A stretch of DNA of 64,000 bases from Sulfitobacter sp. DFL-14 (GTDB lineage Bacteria; Pseudomonadota; Alphaproteobacteria; Rhodobacterales; Rhodobacteraceae): NCBI RefSeq assembly GCF_003335585.1, contig NZ_QBFD01000029.1, forward strand, positions 1-64,000. Direction: 5' to 3'. The notes beneath the pieces are model-generated. The model searched no databases. It worked only from the letters and a program-made list of their open reading frames with translations, and had not been told where the DNA came from. Below, one piece after another: positions 1 to 8,785 of the stretch. The first letter of the stretch is position 1. Every line of letters starts with the position of its first letter. The position numbers were made by a program, and so were the translations under genes.

Positions 1-69
1 ATCAAGGCCGTCCACATCCAGCCCGGCGCCCAGATCGACGCAAAGGACCTGCTGGTGGAGTTGGAATAG
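1..69 (+). CDS. C-terminal end of a biotin-dependent carboxylase (biotinyl domain), partial
   Basis: The window opens inside a gene; frame 1 reads 22 residues (IKAVHIQPGAQIDAKDLLVE then LE) and stops with TAG. The pattern of a short beta strand, HIQPGAQIDAKDLL and a final acidic tail is the last part of a biotinyl/lipoyl hairpin domain, the swinging arm that carries CO2 on biotin. Pyruvate carboxylase is my first guess; propionyl- or methylcrotonyl-CoA carboxylase alpha subunits end similarly. The biotinylated lysine lies upstream of the window. A strong hairpin follows 50 bases later. Confidence 0.6.
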   Translation: MKAVHIQPGAQIDAKDLLVELE

Positions 70-118
70 GCCGGGGCTGAGCCCCCGGGCGCCTGCCCCG
101 GCTGCACGACAAGATTGA

Positions 119-148
119 CCCCCGGTCCGGCTGCTGGACCGGGGGTTT
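119..148 (+). terminator. Rho-independent-like terminator of the carboxylase gene
   Basis: A perfect 10-bp stem (CCCCCGGTCC pairing with GGACCGGGGG) encloses a 7-base loop and is followed by TTT and a T-containing tail. It sits 50 bases after the stop codon of the preceding gene on the same strand. Confidence 0.75.
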
Positions 149-225
149 GCGTTTGGACCGCGCACACCCGGCCCGTTCTTCGGATCAACCTGTCAGATGG
201 ATTTTCGCGCCCGGGATGAACTTCT

Positions 226-1611
226 TTGGACTCGCGGCATAAATCTATACAGTTTTTTCATATTTTCATGAACAAGGTTGATCAAATGTATTTTCGCAAT
301 TCGATTGAGGCTGAGACAGCCGCATCCCACCCCCCGGGCAGGCGGGCCGACCCCGGCGCGGAACGGTTTGTCGCAGAGGACCGGCATGATCGCTCCGACC
401 TGCCGCATCGGGGCGACACAGGGCGATCCCCAGGGTCAAAGGACCACCGCCAGGACCCGGACGACCACGCGGTGGAAACGACACAATCCCAACAGCAAGC
501 GCGGGGCGATCATTTCGATTTCACCTTTGAACATGATGCGCCTGCACCCTCTGACAGGGGCGCGCAAGACGTGGAAACCCCGGTGGAGGCAGGCGGAAAC
601 GTCACCGCCAATGAGAACGGCGACGGCAGGCCGGACCCCGACCCGGACCCCACGACACCGATGGATCAAGACCCCGATCCGGCACCCCCGCCCCTTGATC
701 CGCCAGTTGAGCCGGAAGTGCCGCCCGTCACCTCAGGTCGGCCCGGCGGTGCCACACCGGACACGCCGCAGGTGACACCGCCCAGCCCGCCACCGGGCAG
801 TGACAATGCCGAAAGCGGCCGTGACCCGGACGCCATGCCGGACCCCGGTTCGGTCCCCCTGACCAGCTATACAAGCGGTGGCCCGGCCAGCACGGCATAT
901 AATGTCACCATTGATTTTGTCGGCACTTGGTCGGCCGAACTGCAAAGCGCCTTTATCGAAGCCGCGGATTACCTGAGCACGATCATCCTGGGTGATCTGC
1001 CAGAGGCGCTGGTGGACGGCATCGCCATTGATGACATCACCATCACCGCCACGCTGGACACGATCGACGGCGTCGGCGGCATCCTGGGCAGCGCAGGCCC
1101 CCGTGAGCTGCGCAGCGATGGCAGCTACCTGCCCGCGACCGGGGCGATGACCTTTGACAGCGCGGATGCGCAGAACCAGCTTGGCCTTGGCAATTGGGAA
1201 GCCATCATCCTGCATGAGATGATGCACGCCATGGGCTTTGGCGCGCTCTGGTCGCTGATGGGGCTGACCAGCGGCTCGGTTGCGGGCGGCGACCTCCGCT
1301 TTACCGGCGCGAATGCCACGGATGTCTACCAGAGCGAATTTCCCGGCATCGCCGCCGATGATCCGGGCTCGCCCCTGGGGGTGCCTGTGGAAACCGAGGG
1401 CGGCTCCGGCACAGCGGGCAGCCATTGGGATGAGGTCCTGTTCAATGCGGAACTGATGACCGGCTATGTGAACACAGGCAGTTTCGTGTCGCTGATGACC
1501 ATCGCGGCGCTGGAGGACATGGGATACGACACCGTATTCGACAACCCCTACAGCGCAACGGACCAATCCGCGCCGATCCCGTCGGACCCGCTGCTGGACA
1601 TCATGGCCTGA
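226..1611 (+). CDS. Leishmanolysin-like (M8/metzincin) zinc metallopeptidase with a long disordered N-terminus
   Basis: The protein reads up to 461 residues from a TTG start; ATG codons at 269 and 287 are plausible alternatives, so the start is uncertain. Residues about 40-220 are low complexity, rich in Pro, Asp and Gly, with runs of DPDP. The folded C-terminal half carries HEMMHAMGFG at 330-339, the HExxH zinc motif with the following glycine, and a distal SHWDEVL motif near 400 that can supply the third zinc ligand, as in leishmanolysin-like bacterial enzymes. No classical signal peptide is visible, so if exported it may use a C-terminal signal (type I secretion); that is inference. It stands alone between a terminator and a VOC gene. 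Confidence 0.7.
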   Translation: MDSRHKSIQFFHIFMNKVDQMYFRNSIEAETAASHPPGRRADPGAERFVAEDRHDRSDLPHRGDTGRSPGSKDHRQDPDDHAVETTQSQQQARGDHFDFTFEHDAPAPSDRGAQDVETPVEAGGNVTANENGDGRPDPDPDPTTPMDQDPDPAPPPLDPPVEPEVPPVTSGRPGGATPDTPQVTPPSPPPGSDNAESGRDPDAMPDPGSVPLTSYTSGGPASTAYNVTIDFVGTWSAELQSAFIEAADYLSTIILGDLPEALVDGIAIDDITITATLDTIDGVGGILGSAGPRELRSDGSYLPATGAMTFDSADAQNQLGLGNWEAIILHEMMHAMGFGALWSLMGLTSGSVAGGDLRFTGANATDVYQSEFPGIAADDPGSPLGVPVETEGGSGTAGSHWDEVLFNAELMTGYVNTGSFVSLMTIAALEDMGYDTVFDNPYSATDQSAPIPSDPLLDIMA

Positions 1612-1701
1612 CGCTGACGATGCCCGCCGGAGGGGCAGACCATGCGCGGCCTGCCCTGATCCCGTGTTGCGCGGCACCGCGAATGGGGGCATCCTGCCCC
1701 C

Positions 1702-2094
1702 ATGCACCTCTCTGCGCTGACCCTGATCATCCCCGATTATGACGCCGCCATCGCCTTTTATTGCGATGTGATGGGCTTTGACCTGACCGAAGACATCGAC
1801 CAGGGCCACAAACGCTGGGTCCGCGTCACCCCACCCGGCGGGGGCGCGGGCATGATCCTGGCCGAACCGGCCAATGAGCTGCAGCGCGCCGCCATCGGCA
1901 ACCAGGGCGCAGGGCGGGTCTGGCTGTTTCTGAACACCGACAACTTTGAGCGCGATTACAATGCCCTGCGCGCCAAAGCTGTCGTGTTCGAGGAACTCCC
2001 GCGCCATGAACCCTACGGCACCGTTGCCGTCTTTCGCGACATCTTTGGCAACCGCTGGGATCTGATCGGCAGCGCGGCACCGGCTGCCGCCTGA
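1702..2094 (+). CDS. VOC-superfamily (glyoxalase/bleomycin-resistance-fold) protein
   Basis: A 130-residue single-module pair: an N-terminal strand plus helix pattern typical of VOC proteins (LTLIIPDYDAAIAFYCDVMG), a metal-ligand-like Glu near residue 97, and the closing FRDIFGNRWDLIG motif that marks the second beta-alpha-beta-beta-beta unit. Such proteins are dioxygenases, lyases or binding proteins; the substrate cannot be read from sequence. It ends only 16 bases before the 3' end of the convergent TonB-dependent receptor. Confidence 0.8.
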   Translation: MHLSALTLIIPDYDAAIAFYCDVMGFDLTEDIDQGHKRWVRVTPPGGGAGMILAEPANELQRAAIGNQGAGRVWLFLNTDNFERDYNALRAKAVVFEELPRHEPYGTVAVFRDIFGNRWDLIGSAAPAAA

Positions 2095-2110
2095 AACCCG
2101 GCCTGCCCGG

Positions 2111-4174
2111 TCAGAACGATTTGGTGAGCGACACCTTGAAGGTCCGGCCCGGTGCCTTGCGGGAGGGCGACGACAGGTGCCCCACGTAATCCCTGTCAAA
2201 GACATTCTCCACGCCAAAGCGCACTTCGGTCCCGTCCAGCCAGCCCTGATCGAGCCGCCATGTCGCCCGCAGGTTATGCGCTGTGCTGTTTGGCAATTCG
2301 GCCCCCAATGCATCCCGCTGGTCCGCCGAATGGACAATTTCCCAGCTCAGATCGAAATCGTCATTCCACCGTTTGCCCAGAGTCAGATGAACCCGGTCCG
2401 CCGCACTGTTGCGCCAGACGGTCGAGGTGCCATCGGGATTGTATTCTGTTCCTTGCCCCAGATGGCCTGAGAAATCGGCATAGAAGCCACTGGCCATCCC
2501 ATAGGAGGCCTCCAGTTCAAAGCCTCTTGATTCCACATGATCCAACTCCGTCCCGGTTGCCCCGGCAACCGTATAGCTGGTGATGTCACGCAATTTCGTC
2601 GCATAGAGATTACCCCGGATGGTAAAACTGTCCTCCGGCGCAAAGACATCGGTGCCGGTATAGGCCGCCCCGAACTCCAGCGTATGCGATTTCTCTGCCG
2701 TGGCGATGCGCCGCTGGGCTGCGGCATCGGTGCCCAGATCGTCGATGATCGGCAGCCCTTCGGTATAGGCGGCGCTGCCAAAGACGGAGAGGCCATTGCC
2801 GAAATCATAGGCCAGCGCCAGCCCGCCCATCAACGCATCCTTTTGATAGGTATCCGGTTCAGGTGCCAGCGGCAGCGCCGAGGTGATCCGGGAACTCTCA
2901 TAGCGCAACGCAGGTGTGATGGTGAACCGTCCCACCGTCATCTCATCCACCACGAAAAGCGCATGGCGATCATCACGGCCACCAGGTGCCCCGGCAGCGG
3001 TGTTGTCGGCCCGCTCCCGGCGCTGCACCTCGAACCCGGCCAGCATGTCATGTGACAGAATCCCGGTCTGGAACAGGGCGCGGTTCGTCAGGGTCAGCTT
3101 TGTGGTCTCATAGCGCTGATCGGCGTTGACCGTAGCCAGAAGGCGCGGAAAGGTCGGCGTCCCCTCCAGCGGCGAAGATCCCGGCACGTAATCATATTCG
3201 ATGATCTGATCGGCATAGGAAAGATTGGCCCGCAGGTCGATCAGCGCGCTGGCGGGATTATACCGGTATTCCAGAATGCTCTGGGCGGTATCCGTCAGCC
3301 GGTCCACATTGCCGAAAATGCCGCCGGAGGTGTCGAACTGGTCATAGGGGACATCCTTGTCGTCAGCCACGGTGCGCGACTGGCTGAAGGTCAGGGATTG
3401 CGCATCGTCCTGCCCGAAGGTGAATTTCGCCTTGGCCAGATAGGAAGGTGTCTGGAACGCGCTGTTCCCGATCACGGCGCCATCCCCGGATTGCAGATCG
3501 TTCTGATCCCGGAAGGAATAGTTCAACAGGAATTCGGCGCGCGTCGTCGGCATCCAGGCCAGATTGGTCGAACTGACCTTTCCATCCCCGTTGGAACTGT
3601 ATTCAAAGGTCTGGGAGCCGCCAAAGCCCGGCACGCCACCGGTGAAATCGGAGGCATCCTTTGTCTCCAGTTTGACCACCCCGCCGACAATGCCGGACCC
3701 ATAGGCAAAGCTGCCGATGGTACCGCGCAGCACTTCGACCTGACGATAAAGCAGCGGATCGGTAAACAATTGCGTACCGATGCGGTAAAGCTCTTCCGAC
3801 CCGACGGTGGCACCATCCACCAGCACGGCGATCTTCTGGTCCGATCCATAGGTCGTATTGGCCCCGAACCCCCGGATGTTGATGCCCGAACCCTGCGGCG
3901 TGGTGCCGTTCACAAGGGTCACACCGGGTATGGAATCAATCACCTGGGCCACGGTGCTGGCCTGCCGGTCCGCAATCTCCTCCTCCCCCACGACGGTCCG
4001 CGCCAGCGCTGTGCCAAAGCTCAGGTCGCGCTTGCCGCCGGTCAGGATCAGGGTGCCAAGGAAACCGGGGGTGCCCTCGTCCTGGGTCAGGTCCTGGGCC
4101 AGGGCCGGTGCTGCCAGCGACAGGCAGACAAGCGCGGTCGTGCCGCGAAGTAGGGGGGTAAGCATATGCGCCAT
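2111..4174 (-). CDS. TonB-dependent outer-membrane receptor, probably for haem
   Basis: A 687-residue protein with a signal peptide (cleavage near ALAQ, residue 27), a TonB-box-like stretch near 40-47 (TLILTGGKR), a plug domain (ADRQASTVAQVIDSIPGV, then INIRGFG) and a beta-barrel ending in aromatic Phe (LTKSF), as outer-membrane proteins do. The divergent hmuSTUV operon and nearby tonB-exbBD imply haem or another iron chelate. I could not find the FRAP and NPDL boxes of classical haem receptors, so the ligand rests on context. Import would draw energy from the TonB complex encoded at 11.6-13.9 kb. Confidence 0.85.
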   Translation of the reverse strand: MAHMLTPLLRGTTALVCLSLAAPALAQDLTQDEGTPGFLGTLILTGGKRDLSFGTALARTVVGEEEIADRQASTVAQVIDSIPGVTLVNGTTPQGSGINIRGFGANTTYGSDQKIAVLVDGATVGSEELYRIGTQLFTDPLLYRQVEVLRGTIGSFAYGSGIVGGVVKLETKDASDFTGGVPGFGGSQTFEYSSNGDGKVSSTNLAWMPTTRAEFLLNYSFRDQNDLQSGDGAVIGNSAFQTPSYLAKAKFTFGQDDAQSLTFSQSRTVADDKDVPYDQFDTSGGIFGNVDRLTDTAQSILEYRYNPASALIDLRANLSYADQIIEYDYVPGSSPLEGTPTFPRLLATVNADQRYETTKLTLTNRALFQTGILSHDMLAGFEVQRRERADNTAAGAPGGRDDRHALFVVDEMTVGRFTITPALRYESSRITSALPLAPEPDTYQKDALMGGLALAYDFGNGLSVFGSAAYTEGLPIIDDLGTDAAAQRRIATAEKSHTLEFGAAYTGTDVFAPEDSFTIRGNLYATKLRDITSYTVAGATGTELDHVESRGFELEASYGMASGFYADFSGHLGQGTEYNPDGTSTVWRNSAADRVHLTLGKRWNDDFDLSWEIVHSADQRDALGAELPNSTAHNLRATWRLDQGWLDGTEVRFGVENVFDRDYVGHLSSPSRKAPGRTFKVSLTKSF

Positions 4175-4233
4175 CCTTCAGGGATAAATAGCCGAAGCTT
4201 GCGGAGGCTGGCGCGGCAGGTTTTTGTGAATTG

Positions 4234-4250
4234 ACGATTATCGCAATCGT
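4234..4250. promoter_or_regulatory. Dyad in the receptor/hmuS divergent promoter region, candidate iron-regulator operator
   Basis: ACGATT-ATCGC-AATCGT is a perfect 6-5-6 inverted repeat in the 187-bp region between the divergent receptor and hmuS. Position and symmetry suit a Fur/Mur- or RirA-type regulator, but the sequence does not match one consensus well, so the regulator is unassigned. Confidence 0.4.
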
Positions 4251-4277
4251 ATGGGTTGCACCCTTAATCGTACCAGA

Positions 4278-4299
4278 GTAAAACAGTCAAGTATTTTAC
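4278..4299. repeat. Short inverted repeat upstream of hmuS
   Basis: GTAAAA and TTTTAC flank a 10-base spacer 63 bases before the hmuS start. It could be a second operator half-pair or a leader hairpin. The AT-rich arms stand out in GC-rich DNA. Confidence 0.3.
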
Positions 4300-4361
4300 G
4301 AAAGCCACGTACCGGACCTGTCGGGCGCAGCCATCGGACCATCCCACATCCGAGGACGCCC

Positions 4362-5405
4362 ATGACCCACCCAACCCCTGCCGACATCCGTGCCTTTCAG
4401 GCCGAAAACCCCAGACTGCGCGCGCGCGATGCCGCTGACCAACTGAACATTTCCGAGGCAGAGCTGGTCGCCGCCCGCGTCGGGCGCGGCGTGACCCGGA
4501 TAGAGGCGCATCCCGACAGGGTGATTCCCGCCGCCGAAAAACTGGGCGAGGTCATGGCCCTGACGCGGGTTGCGGCCTGCGTTCACGAAAAGGTCGGCGC
4601 ATATGGCAATTACCATCCCGGCCCGCATGCCGCGATGACACTGACAGAGAACATCGACCTGCGCATCTTCCCGTCCCATTGGGTCCATGCCTTTGCGGTC
4701 GAAACAGAGGCCGAGCAGGGCCCGCGTCGCGCGTTGCAGATATTTGATGCGGCGGGCGACGCGGTACACAAGATCCACCTCAGAGAGGACTCGAACCAGG
4801 ACGCATGGGCCGGGATCGTGGCCGATCTGGCGGTGGCGGATCAGGCAGAGGGCCAGACGGTCGCGCCACGCAAACCCGTCGAGGCGGCAAAATCAGCGCC
4901 GGAAAAGCTGGACATCCTGCGCGCCGAATGGGCGCGGCTGACCGACACCCATCAGTTCCTGCGCCTGTGCTCCAAGCTCAAGATGAACCGGCTGGGCGCC
5001 TACCGCATCGCCGGGGCCCCTTTCGTGCGCCAGCTTGCCCCGAAGGCCGTGGACGACATGCTGCACGCCGTCCGCGATGCCGGGATCGAGGTGATGATCT
5101 TTGTCGGGAACCGGGGCTGCATCCAGATCCACAGCGGCCCGATCCACAAGCTGCATCCAATGGGCCCCTGGCAGAACGTCATGGACCCCGGTTTCAACCT
5201 GCATCTGCGGCTCGACAAGGTGGCCGAAGTCTGGGCGGTGGAAAAACCCACGCAGCGTGGCCCGGCAGTGTCGGTAGAGGCTTTTGACGCCGAGGGCGGG
5301 CTGATCTTTCAGGTCTTTGGTGTCGGCAAGGAAGGGCGCGATTCCCGCCCCCATTGGGGCCGTATCGTCACCGGCCTGCCGGCATTGGAAGAGGTCCCGG
5401 CATGA
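4362..5405 (+). CDS. hmuS: Haemin-degrading factor / cytoplasmic haem chaperone HmuS
   Basis: 347 residues from ATG 4362, the length usual for HmuS/HemS; an upstream in-frame start at 4251 would add 37 residues unlike the family and overlap the operator region. The protein is an internal duplication: GAYGNYHPG...LRIFPSHWVHAFAVE in the first half answers NRGCIQIHSGPIHKLHPMG...LHLRLDKVAEVWAVE in the second. The His of IQIHSGP is the likely axial haem ligand by analogy with HemS. It accepts haem from the HmuUV importer and passes on or breaks it to release iron. Its stop overlaps the hmuT start (ATGA), so the two are translationally coupled. Confidence 0.92.
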   Translation: MTHPTPADIRAFQAENPRLRARDAADQLNISEAELVAARVGRGVTRIEAHPDRVIPAAEKLGEVMALTRVAACVHEKVGAYGNYHPGPHAAMTLTENIDLRIFPSHWVHAFAVETEAEQGPRRALQIFDAAGDAVHKIHLREDSNQDAWAGIVADLAVADQAEGQTVAPRKPVEAAKSAPEKLDILRAEWARLTDTHQFLRLCSKLKMNRLGAYRIAGAPFVRQLAPKAVDDMLHAVRDAGIEVMIFVGNRGCIQIHSGPIHKLHPMGPWQNVMDPGFNLHLRLDKVAEVWAVEKPTQRGPAVSVEAFDAEGGLIFQVFGVGKEGRDSRPHWGRIVTGLPALEEVPA

Positions 5406-6277
5406 GGATCACCTTCCATCGCGGCCTGCTTGCCGCTGCCCTTGCCCTGCCCCTCATGCTGGGCCTTCACCCCGCCGCCCGCGCGGATCAGCCACAGGCC
5501 GACGTCCTGGCCATCGGCGGTTCGGTGACGGAGATTGTCGTGGCCCTGGGCCAGCAGCACCGGCTGAAGGCGCGCGATACCACTTCAACCTATCCGCCCG
5601 ATGTGACCGATCTGCCGGACGTGGGCTATATGCGCGCCCTCTCGCCAGAGGGGGTGCTGTCGGTCGGACCTGCGCTGATCCTTTCGGAAGAGGGCGCGGG
5701 CCCGCCAGAGGCGCTGGAAGTCATCCGCGCCGCCGATGTCGATTTCGTTGAGGTGCCCGACGCCCTTACGGCGGATGGAATTCTGAACAAGATCAAGGTG
5801 ATCGGAGACACTCTTGATGTGCCTGACCGGGCTGCCGATCTCTCTGCACGGGTAGAGGCTGCGCTTGCCGATGCCCTGGCGGATGCCGCCCGACCGCAAG
5901 GCGAAAAGAAGCGGGTGCTCTTTGTGCTGTCCACCCAGGGCGGCAAGATCAACGCCTCCGGCACCGGCACGGAAGCCGATGCGCTGATCCGCATGGCGGG
6001 TGGGGTGAACGCGGTTTCGGACTATGAAGGTTACAAGCAGATCACCGACGAGGCGGTTGGTCTGGCCGCGCCGGATGTGATCCTGATGATGGATCGCGGC
6101 GGCGACCATGGCGCGGCGGATGACGAATTGTTCGCCCTGCCCGCCATCAGCCTGACACCTGCGGCCCAAACCCGGTCCGTGGTGCGCATGGACGGGCTGC
6201 TGATGCTGGGGTTCGGGCCGCGCACCGCCAGCGCGATCCGGGACCTGAACGCGGCGCTTTACGGACAGGAAAGCTGA
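5402..6277 (+). CDS. hmuT: Periplasmic haem-binding protein of the haem ABC transporter
   Basis: 291 residues starting at the ATG that overlaps the hmuS stop. A signal peptide of about 26 residues ends in ARA. The body is a TroA/BtuF-like class III binding protein: AIGGSVTEIVVALG near the front and GYMRALSPEGVLSVGPALIL, the stretch that in HmuT proteins holds the haem-coordinating Tyr. It captures haem delivered by the outer-membrane receptor and hands it to HmuU. Three bases separate it from hmuU. Confidence 0.92.
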   Translation: MRITFHRGLLAAALALPLMLGLHPAARADQPQADVLAIGGSVTEIVVALGQQHRLKARDTTSTYPPDVTDLPDVGYMRALSPEGVLSVGPALILSEEGAGPPEALEVIRAADVDFVEVPDALTADGILNKIKVIGDTLDVPDRAADLSARVEAALADALADAARPQGEKKRVLFVLSTQGGKINASGTGTEADALIRMAGGVNAVSDYEGYKQITDEAVGLAAPDVILMMDRGGDHGAADDELFALPAISLTPAAQTRSVVRMDGLLMLGFGPRTASAIRDLNAALYGQES

Positions 6278-6280
6278 CCG

Positions 6281-7348
6281 ATGGCCTCGATGACAGAGAT
6301 CATCCCGGCCCCGAGAGATCGTCTGGCCCGCGCCCGTGCGGTGCATTGGATGCTCGCAGGCGCGCTTGCGCTGGCCTGCATCGCCAGTCTTGAGGTCGGC
6401 GCAACCGATGTGACCCTCTCCGCGATGCTGGGCAAGATCCTGCAGGGACAGGCCCTGTCGCATATGGAACAGGTGGTCCTGTTTGACATCCGCCTGCCGC
6501 GTCTGGCCATGGGGGTGCTGGTGGGCGCGGCGCTGGCGGTTTCGGGGGCGGCGATGCAGGGGCTGTTTCGCAACCCGCTGGCCGACCCCGGCATCGTCGG
6601 CGTTGGCGCGGGGGCCGGTCTGGGCGCGATCCTGGCCATCGTGCTGGGCGCCTTGCTGCCCGTCTGGCTGATTGATCTGACCGGCAATCAACTGACCCCC
6701 TTTGCGGCCTTTCTGGGCGGCTGGGGCTCAACTATCCTGCTGTACCGGGTGTCAACCCGGCACGGGCGCACCTCTGTCGCAACAATGCTGCTGGCGGGCA
6801 TTGCGCTCGGCGCCCTGGCAGGCGCGCTGTCCGGCATCCTTGTCTATGTGGCCGATGACCGGCAATTGCGCGACCTGACCTTCTGGGGTCTGGGCTCTCT
6901 GGCCGGGGCCAGCTGGGCCAAGGTTCTGGGCGCGGGGCCGATGATCCTGCTGGCGCTCGGCGCGGCGATGATGCTGGGCCGGGGGCTGAACGGGCTGGCG
7001 CTGGGCGAGGCCACGGCGGCCCATATCGGCATCGACGTGCAGCGCATGAAATCCATCGCCATCCTCGCGGTGGCGGGGGCCACCGGGGCGGCTGTCGCGG
7101 TCTCTGGCGGGATCGGGTTCATCGGCATTGTGGTGCCGCATCTGCTGCGCCTGGGCTTTGGCCCCGATCACCGGACATTGCTGCCCAATGCCGCGCTGAT
7201 GGGGGCAACCCTGCTGATCCTCGCCGATGTGATCGCCCGCGTCGTCATCGCCCCTGCGGAACTGCCGATCGGAATCGTCACCGCCGTACTCGGCGCGCCG
7301 GTGTTCCTGTGGATCCTGCTGAAACGCAAGGGGCTGGTGGAGCTGTGA
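6281..7348 (+). CDS. hmuU: Haem ABC transporter permease (FecCD family)
   Basis: 355 residues with about nine or ten hydrophobic segments and the FecCD signature FRNPLADPGIVGVGAGAGLG around residue 100. GIVVPHLLRLGFGPDHR, near residue 280, is the cytoplasmic loop that couples to the ATPase. It forms a homodimeric inner-membrane channel for haem. Its TGA overlaps the GTG start of hmuV. Confidence 0.93.
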   Translation: MASMTEIIPAPRDRLARARAVHWMLAGALALACIASLEVGATDVTLSAMLGKILQGQALSHMEQVVLFDIRLPRLAMGVLVGAALAVSGAAMQGLFRNPLADPGIVGVGAGAGLGAILAIVLGALLPVWLIDLTGNQLTPFAAFLGGWGSTILLYRVSTRHGRTSVATMLLAGIALGALAGALSGILVYVADDRQLRDLTFWGLGSLAGASWAKVLGAGPMILLALGAAMMLGRGLNGLALGEATAAHIGIDVQRMKSIAILAVAGATGAAVAVSGGIGFIGIVVPHLLRLGFGPDHRTLLPNAALMGATLLILADVIARVVIAPAELPIGIVTAVLGAPVFLWILLKRKGLVEL

Positions 7349-8127
7349 GTCTGATCGCCGAAAACATCCGCGTCTTCTATGGCTCCCGGGCTGCCCTGCG
7401 GGGCGTCAGCCTGACCGCCCGTGCCGGAGAGGTCACAGCCATCGTCGGCCCGAACGGATCGGGCAAGTCCACCCTGCTGGGGGCGATCACCGCCACCCTG
7501 CCCTTTGACGGAAATGTCAGCATCAACGGGCGCGACATCGCCGGGATGAAACCCTGGGAACTGGCGGCGCAACGCGCGGTCCTGCCACAGGCATCGCGGC
7601 TTGCTTTCCCCTTCAGCGTGATCGAGGTCGTGCGCCTGGGCCTGCAAAGCGGCACCGCCGGCGACCGGCCCGAAGTGCCGATGCAGGCGCTTGCCCGTGT
7701 CGGGCTGGCACATTACGCCGACCGCACCTTTCAGGCGCTTTCAGGGGGCGAGGCGCAGCGCGTCATGCTGGCCCGTGTGCTGGCGCAGGTCTGGGCGGCG
7801 GTCGAGGACGGTCAGCCGCGCTGGCTCTTGCTGGATGAACCCGTTTCAAGCCTGGATATCGCCCATCAACTGCAGGTGATGGAGATCGCCCGGCGTTTTG
7901 CCCGTGACGGCGGCGGCGTGATCGCGGTGATGCATGACCTGAACCTCACCGCGCTTTATGCCGACCGGGTGGCGATCCTGGCCGAGGGTCAGCGCATCGC
8001 CTTTGGCACCCCTGCCGAGGTGCTGACGGATGACACCCTGTCACGGGCCTATGGCTGCAGGCTGCGTGTCTCCGCCCCGCCCGCCGCCGGTGTGCCCTAT
8101 ATCCTGCCCCATGCCGCTTCTGCCTGA
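7345..8127 (+). CDS. hmuV: Haem ABC transporter ATP-binding protein
   Basis: 260 residues from a GTG that overlaps the end of hmuU (GTGA). Walker A GPNGSGKS lies near residue 34, the signature LSGGEAQR near 132, Walker B WLLLDEP near 158, and the switch His in VMHDLNL. It powers HmuU. It is the last gene of the hmuSTUV run; a 119-base gap precedes the next gene. Confidence 0.93.
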   Translation: MSLIAENIRVFYGSRAALRGVSLTARAGEVTAIVGPNGSGKSTLLGAITATLPFDGNVSINGRDIAGMKPWELAAQRAVLPQASRLAFPFSVIEVVRLGLQSGTAGDRPEVPMQALARVGLAHYADRTFQALSGGEAQRVMLARVLAQVWAAVEDGQPRWLLLDEPVSSLDIAHQLQVMEIARRFARDGGGVIAVMHDLNLTALYADRVAILAEGQRIAFGTPAEVLTDDTLSRAYGCRLRVSAPPAAGVPYILPHAASA

Positions 8128-8246
8128 GGGGATCGGCGATGCGGCGTCCCCCTGACGTCGCATGATGGACAGGTCATAACCCAAAACCGAAAGGACATGA
8201 TGATGGTCTTCACCCTGATCCCACCCGCAGTCACAAAGGTGCCTTC

Positions 8247-8615
8247 ATGATCCCCCAGGTGACACGCACCGCGCCGGTGTTTCGCAGTTTCGACGAAGCC
8301 AAGGCGCGTGAGTTCTATCTCGACTGGCTCGGTTTCACATGGGTGGGGGAACATCGGTTTGACGCGGATGCGCCGCTTTACGCCTTTCTGCGGCTGGGTG
8401 AGTTCCACCTGCATCTGAGCGAACACCACGGCGATGCAACCCCGGGCTCCAGCGTGATGGTCCATGTGGACAACCTGCGCGCCTGGCATGCATCCCTGCC
8501 CCCCTATGCCAACATGCGTCCGGGGCTGGATCCGCTGCCCTGGGGCCTGCAGATGCGGGTCTGGGACCCCTTCGGCAACCGGCTGAATTTTCTTGACCAG
8601 AAAGACGGCAAGTAA
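8247..8615 (+). CDS. VOC-superfamily protein (bleomycin-resistance-like)
   Basis: 122 residues: TAPVFRSFDEAKAREFYLDW at the front, FHLHLSEHHGD in the middle and VWDPFGNRLNFLDQ at the end, the pattern of bleomycin-resistance-type VOC proteins. It lies between hmuV and the hmuP operon but has its own spacing, so a role in iron uptake is only positional. It is not closely related to the VOC gene at 1702 by eye. Confidence 0.82.
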   Translation: MIPQVTRTAPVFRSFDEAKAREFYLDWLGFTWVGEHRFDADAPLYAFLRLGEFHLHLSEHHGDATPGSSVMVHVDNLRAWHASLPPYANMRPGLDPLPWGLQMRVWDPFGNRLNFLDQKDGK

Positions 8616-8651
8616 TTGCCCACAAAGCAGCCGGTATCGCCAAGTCAATTC

Positions 8652-8679
8652 TTGACTGAATTTGTCAGATTACGATAAC
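8652..8679 (+). promoter_or_regulatory. Candidate promoter of the hmuP operon with an Iron-Rhodo-box-like operator
   Basis: TGACTGAATTTGTCA at 8653-8667 fits the TGA-N9-TCA pattern called the Iron-Rhodo-box in Rhodobacterales. It overlaps a possible -35 (TTGACT, 8652-8657) that is 16 bases from GATAAC (8674-8679). A bound repressor would block this promoter, which fits iron repression of haem-uptake genes. Confidence 0.5.
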
Positions 8680-8785
8680 AAGGCATTAATACCCGACTCG
8701 AACAGTTGGTTTTTACACGAGCCCGCCCAAACCCGTCCCAGCCACCGCCCAGGCAGCCCGGATGTTCACGAAAAAGGAGACAGAC

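Noticed and set aside
733-2337. Long open frame on the minus strand across the metallopeptidase and VOC genes
   Set aside because: It is opposite two well-supported genes and its translation is low-complexity, His/Arg/Gly-rich antisense sequence typical of GC-rich DNA.
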